Positions 56,213 to 64,000 of a DNA stretch of 64,000 bases are shown here, piece after piece (within the stretch, counting starts at the first letter, position 1; every line of letters starts with the position of its first letter). Origin of the DNA: Rhodanobacteraceae bacterium. Lineage in GTDB: Bacteria; Pseudomonadota; Gammaproteobacteria; Xanthomonadales; Xanthomonadaceae. Location: positions 124,001 through 188,000 of the forward strand of contig JACKOX010000002.1 in assembly GCA_024233975.1 (NCBI GenBank), read 5' to 3'. The notes under the pieces are model-generated. The model searched no databases and was not told the origin of the DNA. It was given only the letters and a program-made list of their open reading frames with translations. A program made the translations under genes and the position numbers.

Positions 56213-57484
56213 TCAGGGTGCTGGTGGCGTTTCCAGACCGTCCGCGAAGATGGCTCCGGTGTATTCGACCGCGCCCATGTCACAGGTCGGCAGCGGAGCG
56301 AGCAGCCCCGGTCGTGGTGCCTGCAATTGGTCGACATCGACCAGTGTTGCCCCCAGTGCATCCAGGCAATCTGGCAGCGCATCCACCACGGCGCTACTGC
56401 CCAACGGGAAGTAGTGCGGGTTTGTCGCATTGGCATCAATGGCCTGGAACTGCGTGTCCAGATTCGCAATCACGACGCCAGGGCAGCTTCCGTCATCCGT
56501 GTAGTTGCCGTTGCGTGTGCTGGTTCCAGCGCCAGTGCAGGCGACGCCACTGCTGCCGACATTGGCCGCGATGACGCTGCTGTCGAGGATCAGCGTGCCG
56601 TCGTTGCCGATGGCGTGGCCGACGGCACTGCCAGGCGGATTGGGTGGCAGGGTTGCTCCGGGCGTGGCGTGGTTATCGATGAGGGTCGAAAAGCTGATGT
56701 CGGCCACAGCCCCTGTGCTGAGGTAGATCGCACCGCCAAATGCCGAGCCACCGGGGTAGCCGCCAGTGATTGCGTTGTCGGAAAAACTGCAGTTGCGTAC
56801 GGATACGCTGCCGCTTGAGTAGATCGCGGCCCCGAAGACGCGGCTTCCGGGCCAGACGAACGAGTCCGCTGCGCCGCCTGGTGCACCAATCGTACGGTTG
56901 CCCACGAAGGCACAGCGATCCATGACCAATTGCCCAGCTGAGGCGATTGCGCCGCCGCGAACGTCGGGTCCGGCGAGCGGGAGCCCGGAGTTGCTTCCCT
57001 GTATCCGGTTGTTGCGGAACACGGCATCGCGGAGTTCCAGTCGTGTGCTGCTTGCTGCCAGGATGGCGCCGCCCTCCGCAAGGCCATTGGACGTCATGTC
57101 CATATGGCTGTCCTGGAATGCGAGCCCTTCCACCCTGACGTCGGCGCTACCGCCCAGCTCCATCAAACGGCCGGCGCCAGTACGCGTCAGGACCGTGGTC
57201 ATGCCTTTGTTGGCGCTGATGCGCAGCGTGGTATCGATGGCCAGCGCGTCACCGGTGAGCGTGACGACCACCGGTGGCGGCAGCGCCGGGTCGAATAGGA
57301 TGCGGTCACCGTTACCGGCGCTGTCTACCGCCTCGCGTAGCGTGCAGGTGGCGTCGCAGGTGCCATCGCCGGCATCACCGGTGTCGGTGACGACCCAGTC
57401 GGTGCCGAAAGCGTTGCCGCCGATGCTGGCGAGCATGAGTAGCACCATATGTCGAGTCGGCGTTGGCATGCGCTTGATGAGCAT
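56213..57484 (-). CDS. Secreted CSLREA-type beta-helix protein with DGLE tail (paralogue of next gene)
   Basis: After a signal peptide (MVLLMLASIGGNAFG region), the mature protein opens WVVTDTGDAGDGTCDATCTL with REAV, the CSLREA motif, and continues as beta-helix repeats (GGAILAASSTRLELRDAVFR, DRCAFVGNRTIG, GGAIYLSTGAVADISFSTLI). It ends IFADGLETPPAP, a DGFE-like tail with a short Pro extension. It is clearly homologous over its whole length to the next gene, with the same order of motifs, so the pair arose by tandem duplication. The ATG at 57484 lacks a clear ribosome site; the start is uncertain. Confidence 0.8.
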   Translation of the reverse strand: MLIKRMPTPTRHMVLLMLASIGGNAFGTDWVVTDTGDAGDGTCDATCTLREAVDSAGNGDRILFDPALPPPVVVTLTGDALAIDTTLRISANKGMTTVLTRTGAGRLMELGGSADVRVEGLAFQDSHMDMTSNGLAEGGAILAASSTRLELRDAVFRNNRIQGSNSGLPLAGPDVRGGAIASAGQLVMDRCAFVGNRTIGAPGGAADSFVWPGSRVFGAAIYSSGSVSVRNCSFSDNAITGGYPGGSAFGGAIYLSTGAVADISFSTLIDNHATPGATLPPNPPGSAVGHAIGNDGTLILDSSVIAANVGSSGVACTGAGTSTRNGNYTDDGSCPGVVIANLDTQFQAIDANATNPHYFPLGSSAVVDALPDCLDALGATLVDVDQLQAPRPGLLAPLPTCDMGAVEYTGAIFADGLETPPAP

Positions 57485-57518
57485 ATGTCTGGGTCTGCCG
57501 GAAGAACGCAAACGCTGT

Positions 57519-58856
57519 TCAGGGTGGAGGCGGTGGTGTTTCGAAGCCATCCGAAAAGATCACCGGCGTGAACTCAACCGCCCCGAAATCGCAGACAGGT
57601 GCGGCGTGATAGGTCATCGGGCGGGTTGCGATCAGCTGATCGAGGACGACGGCTTCCGCGCCCAGTGCATCCAGGCAATCGGGTGACGTGTCGACGGCGT
57701 CGCTGGTCGGTAGCGGCGTGAAATGCGGACTTGGGTCCAGGCTGTCGATGGGCTCGAACTGCAGGTCGAGGTTAACCGTCTCTGTGCCCGGACAGCTCGT
57801 GTCGCTGGCGAGGTTGTCGGTGCGTTGGGTGATGCTGATGCCTTCGCAGGTGCTGATGACGTCATCGCCAACGATCACGCTGCTGTTGAGCAGCAGATCG
57901 CCGTCTGATCGTATCGCTGTGCCGGTTGCCACGCCGGCTGCGCCATCGGGCCCCGTTGTCATGCCAACGCCGCCTGCACCACCCGCGCCGGGCTGGGTGA
58001 GGTTCCCGATCAGCGTTGAAAAGGCCATAGTCCCGCTACCGCCGTTGGCGATGAAAATCGCGCCACCGGACGCATCGCCGCCGTCGCCGCCGGAACAGCC
58101 ATTGACAATGACCGTGCCAAACCCGCCGACGCGGCCGATCGCCTGGTTGTCGTTGAAGGTGCTGTTGAGGATGTCGGTCGCAGCAGTGGCGAAGATGGCG
58201 CCACCCTCAGCGCTACCGCCGTCGCCGCCATCGCAATGTTCTGCGAACCCCGCGGTACCGACAGAGCCAATGGCGCGGTTGCCGACAAAGGCGCAGCGCT
58301 CGATCAACAGATCGCCATGGGCGGCAATCGCGCCGCCTCGCGCATCGATGGTGCCCCCGAAGTCGGTTGGAGCTACCGATCCTGCTGTTAGGTTGTTGCG
58401 GAACACGCAATCACGCAACTCCAGCGTCGAGCCAGTCGTGGTCAGGATCGCTCCGCCTTCGGCTGACGTTCCCGAAGTCAGGGACAGAACGCTTCCATCC
58501 TCGTATCCGAGTCCCACGATGCGCACGTCGGCACTTGGTCCAAGTTCGATCAGCCGACCGACGCCGCCAGTCCGTCGCAACACAGTTGGAACGCCATCGT
58601 TCGCTGTGATGCGCATGGGGATATTGATGCTCAGCGGATCGCCGGTGAGGTCTAGCTGCAGCGGGTTGGGCAGCGCGAGGTCGAAAAGGATTCGGTCGTC
58701 GGCAACGGATTCGTTGACAGCGTCGCGCAGTGTGCAGCTGGTATCGCAGGTGCCGTCGCCATCGTCGCCGGGGCTGGTGACCACTCTCGTGGTGCCGAAA
58801 GCGGGTGATGTCATCAGCGCAGCGGCCAGCAGGGAATGTCGGACAGACGACGACAC
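57519..58856 (-). CDS. Secreted CSLREA-type beta-helix protein with DGFE tail
   Basis: The GTG at 58856, preceded by GGAG at 7 bases, gives a signal peptide SVRHSLLAAALMTSPAFG. Then come VVTSPGDDGDGTCDTSCTL with RDAV and a beta-helix with CVFRNN, ERCAFVGNRAIG and Gly-rich GGDGGSAEGGAIFA turns. The C-terminus is IFSDGFETPPPPP. It is the tandem paralogue of the downstream gene (34 bases away) and shares its choice-of-anchor-like region (VDTSPDCLDALGAEAVVLDQ). The role is unknown; cell-surface location is inferred. It is divergent from the amine oxidase gene. Confidence 0.82.
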   Translation of the reverse strand: MSSSVRHSLLAAALMTSPAFGTTRVVTSPGDDGDGTCDTSCTLRDAVNESVADDRILFDLALPNPLQLDLTGDPLSINIPMRITANDGVPTVLRRTGGVGRLIELGPSADVRIVGLGYEDGSVLSLTSGTSAEGGAILTTTGSTLELRDCVFRNNLTAGSVAPTDFGGTIDARGGAIAAHGDLLIERCAFVGNRAIGSVGTAGFAEHCDGGDGGSAEGGAIFATAATDILNSTFNDNQAIGRVGGFGTVIVNGCSGGDGGDASGGAIFIANGGSGTMAFSTLIGNLTQPGAGGAGGVGMTTGPDGAAGVATGTAIRSDGDLLLNSSVIVGDDVISTCEGISITQRTDNLASDTSCPGTETVNLDLQFEPIDSLDPSPHFTPLPTSDAVDTSPDCLDALGAEAVVLDQLIATRPMTYHAAPVCDFGAVEFTPVIFSDGFETPPPPP

Positions 58857-58993
58857 GACGGGACTCCATTTCGGACGCACCCATGATGCCCGATTGGTCT
58901 CGACGATGCCCGCAGCAGCCCGGAGCGGCATCTTGCGCATTCGAACCGCAGCCAGCCTATAGTGTGGCGGTCGATCACCATGGGGAGTGGGTC

Positions 58994-60622
58994 ATGGCAC
59001 GTACTGCCTTGTTCGATGTGCTGCGTCGTGCGGCCGCGCTGTCGCGCTATTCGCGCCTGCACAGGGAACCGCTGGATGAGTTGGTCCAGCGTGCAGCCGA
59101 GCAGCGGCTGGATCAGTCGCGCCGGCGCTTTCTCGCCCGCAGCGCTGGTGCGGTCGGCTCTGCAGCCTTGCTGTCCGCGTGCGGACAAACGCTCAAGAAG
59201 CCACACGATGTTGCAGGAGACGATCCGGTCGTCGTCATTGGCGCCGGGATCGCCGGACTCACGGCTGCCTGGCGGCTGCGGCAGGCCGGCGTGGCGGTAC
59301 GCGTCTTCGAGGCGAACAACCGCATCGGCGGTCGCATGTACAGCCTGCGTGATTACTTCCCCTATGGGCAGGTGATCGAGCTGGGTGGCGAGCTGATCGA
59401 CACCGATCACACGCGCATTCGCGGGCTGGCCACCGAGCTGGGCATCGAGCTGGATGACCTGCTCGCTGTAGGTGGCGAGCTGGAAGGCGACGTCTGGTTT
59501 GCTGAAGGCAGACGCTACTCGGAAGCCGATCTGGCGCACGCGTTCGCGCCGCTGGGTGCGGCCATCGATCGCGATCTTGCCACGCTCGGCGATGGCGACA
59601 TCCTATGGAACGATCACCAGGGCGCGCAGGCGCTGGACGCCATGACGATCACCCAGTGGATGGATCGTGAAGGTGCGGATGGCTGGCTGCGACGGCTGAT
59701 CGAAGTGGCCTACACCACCGAGATGGGGCTGGCGTGCGACCAGCAGTCGGCGCTGAACCTGCTCACCTTCATCGGCACCGAGCCCGATACCTTCCAGATT
59801 TTCGGCGGGAGCGACGAGCGCTTCCATGTGCGCGGCGGCAACGACCGCATCGTGCATGCGCTGGCCGACAAGCTGTCCGATGCCATCGAAACCGGTAGCG
59901 CGCTGGAAAGCATCGCGCAGGATGCCAATGGCCGCTACCGGCTGTCGTTGCGGCGCGGCGAGTCATCGATGGAAGTCATGGCATCGCAGGTGCTGCTGGC
60001 GATTCCGTTCACCACCTTGCGGCAGGTTCGCATCGACGTGGCTTTGCCGGCGCACAAGCAGCGCGCCATCCGCGATCTGCGCTACGGCACCAACGCCAAA
60101 CTGATGATCGGTTTCAACGAACGCGTGTGGAATACCCGTTACCAGCAGAACGGCAGCACCTATGCCGACCTGCCGTTCCAGACCACTTGGGACACGACGC
60201 GTGCGCAGCCAGGAGTGGGCGGTGTGCTCACCAATTTCACCGGTGGCCAGCATGGCCTCGATATTGGCGAAGGCAAGCCGAAAGCGCAGGCGGATGCCGC
60301 GGCGACGCAGCTGGATGCGATCTTCCCCGGCATCCTCGCCGCCCGCGAGGGCGCACGCGAAGTTCGAATGCACTGGCCGACGCAACCCTGGGCACAGGGC
60401 AGCTACGCCTGTTTCGGGCCGGGTGACTGGACAGGCATTCGTGGCGCGATGGGCGAGAAGGTAGGCCGCCTGCATTTCGCCGGCGAGCATTGCGCGCTGG
60501 ATACCCAGGGCTTCATGGAAGGTGGCTGCGAATCCGGTGAAATCGCCGCGGCCGAGATCCTCGCTGGCCGTGGTCTTTCGCAGGCCCTTTGGCAGCGAGT
60601 ATTCCGGCAACGCACGGCATGA
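58994..60622 (+). CDS. Tat-exported flavin amine oxidase (lipoprotein-like N-terminus)
   Basis: The ATG at 58994, preceded by GGGGAG, starts a 542-residue protein. After about 40 cytosolic-looking residues comes SRRRFLARSAGAVGSAALLS with a twin-arginine motif and a lipobox ending at Cys63. The FAD domain follows with VVVIGAGIAGLTAAWRLRQA (Rossmann, 80-99) and NNRIGGRM, and a final LHFAGEHCALDTQGFMEGGC (FAD-binding end of monoamine-oxidase-type enzymes). The enzyme is likely folded with FAD in the cytosol and exported by Tat. Substrate (amine or other) is unknown. The Tat plus lipobox arrangement with a long N-region is unusual for this family. Confidence 0.87.
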   Translation: MARTALFDVLRRAAALSRYSRLHREPLDELVQRAAEQRLDQSRRRFLARSAGAVGSAALLSACGQTLKKPHDVAGDDPVVVIGAGIAGLTAAWRLRQAGVAVRVFEANNRIGGRMYSLRDYFPYGQVIELGGELIDTDHTRIRGLATELGIELDDLLAVGGELEGDVWFAEGRRYSEADLAHAFAPLGAAIDRDLATLGDGDILWNDHQGAQALDAMTITQWMDREGADGWLRRLIEVAYTTEMGLACDQQSALNLLTFIGTEPDTFQIFGGSDERFHVRGGNDRIVHALADKLSDAIETGSALESIAQDANGRYRLSLRRGESSMEVMASQVLLAIPFTTLRQVRIDVALPAHKQRAIRDLRYGTNAKLMIGFNERVWNTRYQQNGSTYADLPFQTTWDTTRAQPGVGGVLTNFTGGQHGLDIGEGKPKAQADAAATQLDAIFPGILAAREGAREVRMHWPTQPWAQGSYACFGPGDWTGIRGAMGEKVGRLHFAGEHCALDTQGFMEGGCESGEIAAAEILAGRGLSQALWQRVFRQRTA

Positions 60623-60787
60623 GTCCGCCGGCTTTGCGGTGATTTTCCTGGAGAGCCCGGCGGTGACTCCGGCTCCCCATGAAATTTCGATGAAATTGTT
60701 ATTGCATCAATAAGTTGCGCGATCCGCGCGCTTGTGGCGTCGCGGGGGGGCGACTACGGTTGGATGGCATCCGCCGTGGAGTCGCCC

Positions 60788-63601
60788 ATGGAACGTCGCG
60801 CATCTCTCCATCAACCGTCTCTGTCAGCTGGCCATCGTGCACTGTCGCGATGGCCCAGGGCGGGATACTGCCGCGTCATCGTGGGTCTCTGCCTCCTGCT
60901 TGGGAGCGCTGCCGCCTCCGCCGCCACCATCAACGTGTCCCCGGGCGGATGCACGCTGCACGATGCGATCCGTGCGGCGAATGCTGATGCCGCGCGAGGT
61001 GACTGCAGCGCGGGGTCCGGTGCCGACACCATCGTGCTGCCGGATGGCCACAGCGTGGTGGTTGGCGGCACGTCGCTGGCGACGATCACCAGCCCGATGA
61101 CCATCCGCACCGCCAGTGGCGGCATGGCCAGCATCGTCGATGACAGCCATCGCGTGATGGAGATCAGCGGCACCAGCAACGTCACCCTGCAGAACCTGAT
61201 CCTTTCCGGTGGCGCATGGGACGCCAATGATGGCAGCGGTGGCTCCGGCCTTCGCGTCGACAACAGCAGCGGCGTGCGTCTGGTCGACGTCGACATCGAG
61301 AACAACTATCGCCGTGGCGGCGTGACGCCCTTTGGTGGCGGCATCCACGCCACTTCCAGCAGCCTCACCATCGAGCGCTGCAGTTTCTTGCGCAACAAGG
61401 TGTCATCGAGCCTGGCCACCAGTCGTGGTGGCGACATCTACCTGAAGGACAGCAGCGCCAGCATCATCGACAGCAGCCTGCGCGGCTATCCGTTCCGCGA
61501 CGCCGGCTTCTACTACCTGCTGCAAAGTGGGGCCGAAAGGGGTGCCGGCATCTACGCAGAGAACAGCAGCCTGCAGATCAGCGGGTCGCTGCTGGAGAAG
61601 CACCTGGGCACCGACCTGCACCTGGCCGATCACAGCAGTGCGCAACTGATCAACAGCACGCTGTATCACGACAACATCGACGTGCGCGAGCGCATCTACC
61701 TGGAAGACGGTTCCACGCTCGACATGAATAACAGCACCTTGTTCACCGATGTGTATGGCATCTTCTCGATGACCTGCAGCGGCTGTGATGCGGTCAGTGT
61801 GTCGGCCAGCAACAGCGTGTTCGTCAGCAACGGTGCACTGCAGACCTGTGTGCAGCGCAGTCATGTCGATGGCGGCAACGGGCCGCTGCTGTTCAGCAGC
61901 AATGTTGCCAACCTGTTTCCTGTCGACGACAGCAGCTGCGGCAGCGGTTTTGGCGTCTCCGAACAGGGTCTGGTGCGACCGCCGGCCGACAACGGTGGGC
62001 CGACCTACAGTCCGCGGCTGCTTGCCTATCCGACCAATCTGGCGATCAACAACGGCGACACGGCCAGCTGCGAGGCGCTCGACCAGCGGGGTTTTCCGCG
62101 TGGCCTCGATTGCGATATCGGTGCCTATGAGCTCGACGATCAGGCCGATCTCGCCCTCGATCTGTCGCCGGTGACGCCGCCGCCGTACTACGCTGGCCAG
62201 CTGATCGAGTATCTGGCGACGGTGAGCAACCTTGGCCCGGCCGATGTGTACGACGTGGATCTGTCGTTCTCGCTGCAGGGAACCAGCGTGGATCATTACA
62301 CCGGGCTGCATGACTGCAGCGGCCTGCAATGCAGCATTGCAGGCATCGGCAATGGCGGCACTGCCAGCGTCCGGCTCTTCGCGCTCAAGAATGGCGCTGC
62401 CAGTTTCGACGCGCAGGGCGTAGTCAACAACCTTACCGGCTTCAGCAGCGATCCGGTGCTTGCCAACAACACCGATGACAGTGGCAATGGCGGCAGTCTG
62501 TCACTGGCCTCGGACCTGGAAATCACGCAGATACTGCAGACCGCGTCACCCTATGCGATCGGTCAGCAGCTGACTTTTGCCGTCAGCGTGCAGAACCACG
62601 GCCCGAACGCTGCGACCGGCATTGAGGTCACGCAGGCGCTGAGCGACCTGACGCCGGTGTCGAGCTCGGGCTGTGACGGCACTGCCGGTGGTGGTTGCCA
62701 GATCAACAACCTCAACAGCGGCGCTACTCGCAATGTCCAGTTCGTGGCGCAGATCACTGCCAGCAAACCGGACAGCACGGTCAGCGTCAGCAGCGCTAAC
62801 CATGATCCGGATCTGCGAAACAACAGCGATACCGATGTCGCCAACACGGAAACGGACGCCAACATACTGGTGAAGCTGAACGCCATCACTGGCCAGCCTT
62901 ATCACATCGGCGACTACCTGCAGTTCGAGGCGCAGGTGGTGAACAACGGACCGGATACCGCCACCAACATCACACTGGTGGTGGACGATGACAACCTGGT
63001 CATCACCGATGCGTCGGCTCCCTGCAGCATCCTGCCCTGTGTGATCCCCTCATTGGCCGACGGCGCCGACGTCATCATCACCCTGGGTGGCGTCGTGCTT
63101 TCGGCTGGCCCGATGGCGTTGCAGGTGGGCGTCCTGTCGGAGCAGAACGATGCGGATCTCGACGACAACACCGACCGCATCGACGCCACCGTCCAGCCGG
63201 CGGCCGACATGGAAGTGCAACTTGCCGCGCCCGGACTCGGGCCGTTCTATGTCGGCAGTGTGCTCGACTACACGATCACCGTTCGCAACAACGGCAGTCT
63301 CGGTGCTAGCGGCGTTACCGTGGGCGCCAACATCGGCAACCTCGAGCTGCTGTCGGTGGAGTCGCTGAGCTGCAGCGCGCTGCCGTGCATCATCGACGCG
63401 ATGGAAGTGGGTGCCGCCAACCAGGAGGTGATCGTGGTCCGTGCACGCATCACTGGCGAAGGATCGGCCACCCTGACGACCATGGTCTCGGCCAACGAGT
63501 TCGATGACATCACCGCCAACAACCAGGCCAGCACGGCGGCCCAGGCCATTGCCGCACCGAAGCCGCCGGAGGCCTTCCGGGATGGCTTCGAGCCCTACTG
63601 A
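60788..63601 (+). CDS. Secreted CSLREA beta-helix/DUF11 repeat protein with DGFE tail
   Basis: The ATG at 60788 is preceded by GGAG at 7 bases; in-frame starts further up lack a ribosome site. A signal peptide (about residues 25-47) leads to the Cys motif CTLHDAIRAANADAARGDC and a beta-helix of about 380 residues with Ser/Asn-rich turns. Four DUF11/CARDB-like Ig repeats follow (YAGQLIEYLATVSNLGPADV, YAIGQQLTFAVSVQNHGPNA, YHIGDYLQFEAQVVNNGPDT, YVGSVLDYTITVRNNGSLGA). It ends FRDGFEPY. DUF11 repeats commonly extend surface proteins. Total 937 residues. It converges on the protease gene, with 6 bases between stops. Confidence 0.85.
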   Translation: MERRASLHQPSLSAGHRALSRWPRAGYCRVIVGLCLLLGSAAASAATINVSPGGCTLHDAIRAANADAARGDCSAGSGADTIVLPDGHSVVVGGTSLATITSPMTIRTASGGMASIVDDSHRVMEISGTSNVTLQNLILSGGAWDANDGSGGSGLRVDNSSGVRLVDVDIENNYRRGGVTPFGGGIHATSSSLTIERCSFLRNKVSSSLATSRGGDIYLKDSSASIIDSSLRGYPFRDAGFYYLLQSGAERGAGIYAENSSLQISGSLLEKHLGTDLHLADHSSAQLINSTLYHDNIDVRERIYLEDGSTLDMNNSTLFTDVYGIFSMTCSGCDAVSVSASNSVFVSNGALQTCVQRSHVDGGNGPLLFSSNVANLFPVDDSSCGSGFGVSEQGLVRPPADNGGPTYSPRLLAYPTNLAINNGDTASCEALDQRGFPRGLDCDIGAYELDDQADLALDLSPVTPPPYYAGQLIEYLATVSNLGPADVYDVDLSFSLQGTSVDHYTGLHDCSGLQCSIAGIGNGGTASVRLFALKNGAASFDAQGVVNNLTGFSSDPVLANNTDDSGNGGSLSLASDLEITQILQTASPYAIGQQLTFAVSVQNHGPNAATGIEVTQALSDLTPVSSSGCDGTAGGGCQINNLNSGATRNVQFVAQITASKPDSTVSVSSANHDPDLRNNSDTDVANTETDANILVKLNAITGQPYHIGDYLQFEAQVVNNGPDTATNITLVVDDDNLVITDASAPCSILPCVIPSLADGADVIITLGGVVLSAGPMALQVGVLSEQNDADLDDNTDRIDATVQPAADMEVQLAAPGLGPFYVGSVLDYTITVRNNGSLGASGVTVGANIGNLELLSVESLSCSALPCIIDAMEVGAANQEVIVVRARITGEGSATLTTMVSANEFDDITANNQASTAAQAIAAPKPPEAFRDGFEPY

Positions 63602-63607
63602 ACCGCG

Positions 63608-64000
63608 CTACTCGAAACCGTCGTAGTAGAGCGTGTCGACATTAGGGAGGATGGCCGTGCTGAGGCAGCTCGGCGTATGGCTGGCGATGTTGCTGGTCAA
63701 TATGCCGATCTGCACCGGGTGGAACTCGCGCTGGCGGTTCAGCGAGCAGGTGACGAGGTCGCCACAACCACTGCTCATCATCAGACCTGCTCCGCTGGTT
63801 GGGCAGGACGTGGCGCCTGACCAGCAGCTGCCTCCCGGTGGTGCGGTTCCGCCAGTTCGACATTTATCAATAGGCTGGAGTCCGCTGCTGCCTGTGTCCG
63901 CGTCGGTGCAGTTGTTGTGATAGGCACCAAGCTGGTGACCAAGTTCGTGGCCGAACAACTCCGCCGCTGAACCACCACTCACGCCGTTGCCAGCGACATA
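63608..64000 (-). CDS. C-terminal part of a secreted metzincin-like zinc protease with DGFE tail
   Basis: The gene starts right of the window; the last 130 residues are visible. HELGHQLGAYHNNC holds the extended zinc motif HExxHxxGxxH of metzincins, and AGLMMSSG provides a Met-turn about 50 residues later. Several cysteines suggest disulfides. The protein ends LYYDGFE. The motif pattern fits reprolysin/M12B- or M72-type peptidases seen in environmental bacteria. It should be secreted, and the tail links it to the other tagged proteins here. Confidence 0.8.
   Translation of the reverse strand, partial: YVAGNGVSGGSAAELFGHELGHQLGAYHNNCTDADTGSSGLQPIDKCRTGGTAPPGGSCWSGATSCPTSGAGLMMSSGCGDLVTCSLNRQREFHPVQIGILTSNIASHTPSCLSTAILPNVDTLYYDGFE

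Overview
The window (about 64 kb, high GC) comes from a gammaproteobacterium. The rrn operon (16S, tRNA-Ile, tRNA-Ala, 23S, 5S), the aroQ-accB-accC block, the groESL operon carrying both a sigma-32 promoter and a CIRCE element, the hemL/thiE/rubredoxin neighbourhood and the two-alpha-domain DsbD all suit the Lysobacterales (Xanthomonadales), perhaps a Rhodanobacteraceae-like genus. That family placement is inference; I ran no 16S search.

Layout. 1-13.7 kb: a tightly packed plus-strand cluster for the cell envelope or outside: the end of one gene, a membrane-anchored parvulin-type foldase, a 585-residue secreted protein, a 2819-residue secreted giant with an SBBP-type beta-propeller, and a Calx-beta/YVTN-propeller protein. 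14-26.7 kb: an orphan GT-D-fold glycosyltransferase candidate, a voltage-gated-type K+ channel overlapping a Cys/Met-metabolism PLP enzyme, a CSLREA beta-helix protein, an ECF sigma factor with a Ser/Thr kinase-TPR protein, hemL, thiE, rubredoxin, a SirB1-type protein and a DUF192 lipoprotein. 26.9-32.25 kb: the rrn operon with promoter, boxA-like sites, processing stalks and terminator. 32.3-42.6 kb: a secreted sugar-dehydrogenase-type propeller, then a ten-gene minus-strand run cutA-dsbD-tlpA-aroQ-accB-accC-ubiE-SDR/DoxX-DUF2269-YcxB. 42.7-46 kb: two small exported proteins, one resembling Spy/CpxP, divergent from a response regulator/histidine kinase pair, with a 12-bp inverted repeat between them. 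46-50.2 kb: a large secreted endonuclease I-type protein. 50.3-53.9 kb: groESL and a SMI1/KNR4-like protein. 53.9-64 kb: an HEXXH membrane protein and a second cluster of exported proteins (WSENxGW repeats, beta-helices, three CSLREA proteins, a Tat-type flavin amine oxidase, and the end of a metzincin-like protease).

Two features stand out. First, about ten exported proteins with unrelated folds end in, or within about 10 residues of, a short tail of the form [hydrophobic]-F-x-D-G-F-E (one partial gene has it about 40 residues from its end). There is no following membrane helix or basic cluster, so it does not match PEP-CTERM, GlyGly-CTERM or MYXO-CTERM. It looks like an undescribed C-terminal sorting or processing tag. 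Second, about 44.1-49.5 kb is broken by many small indels in three adjacent genes on both strands, while the rest of the window, including an 8.4-kb ORF, is intact. Restoring single bases recovers sensible proteins, and two bases recover the same DGFE tail, so a low-quality consensus patch is more likely than three independent pseudogenes.
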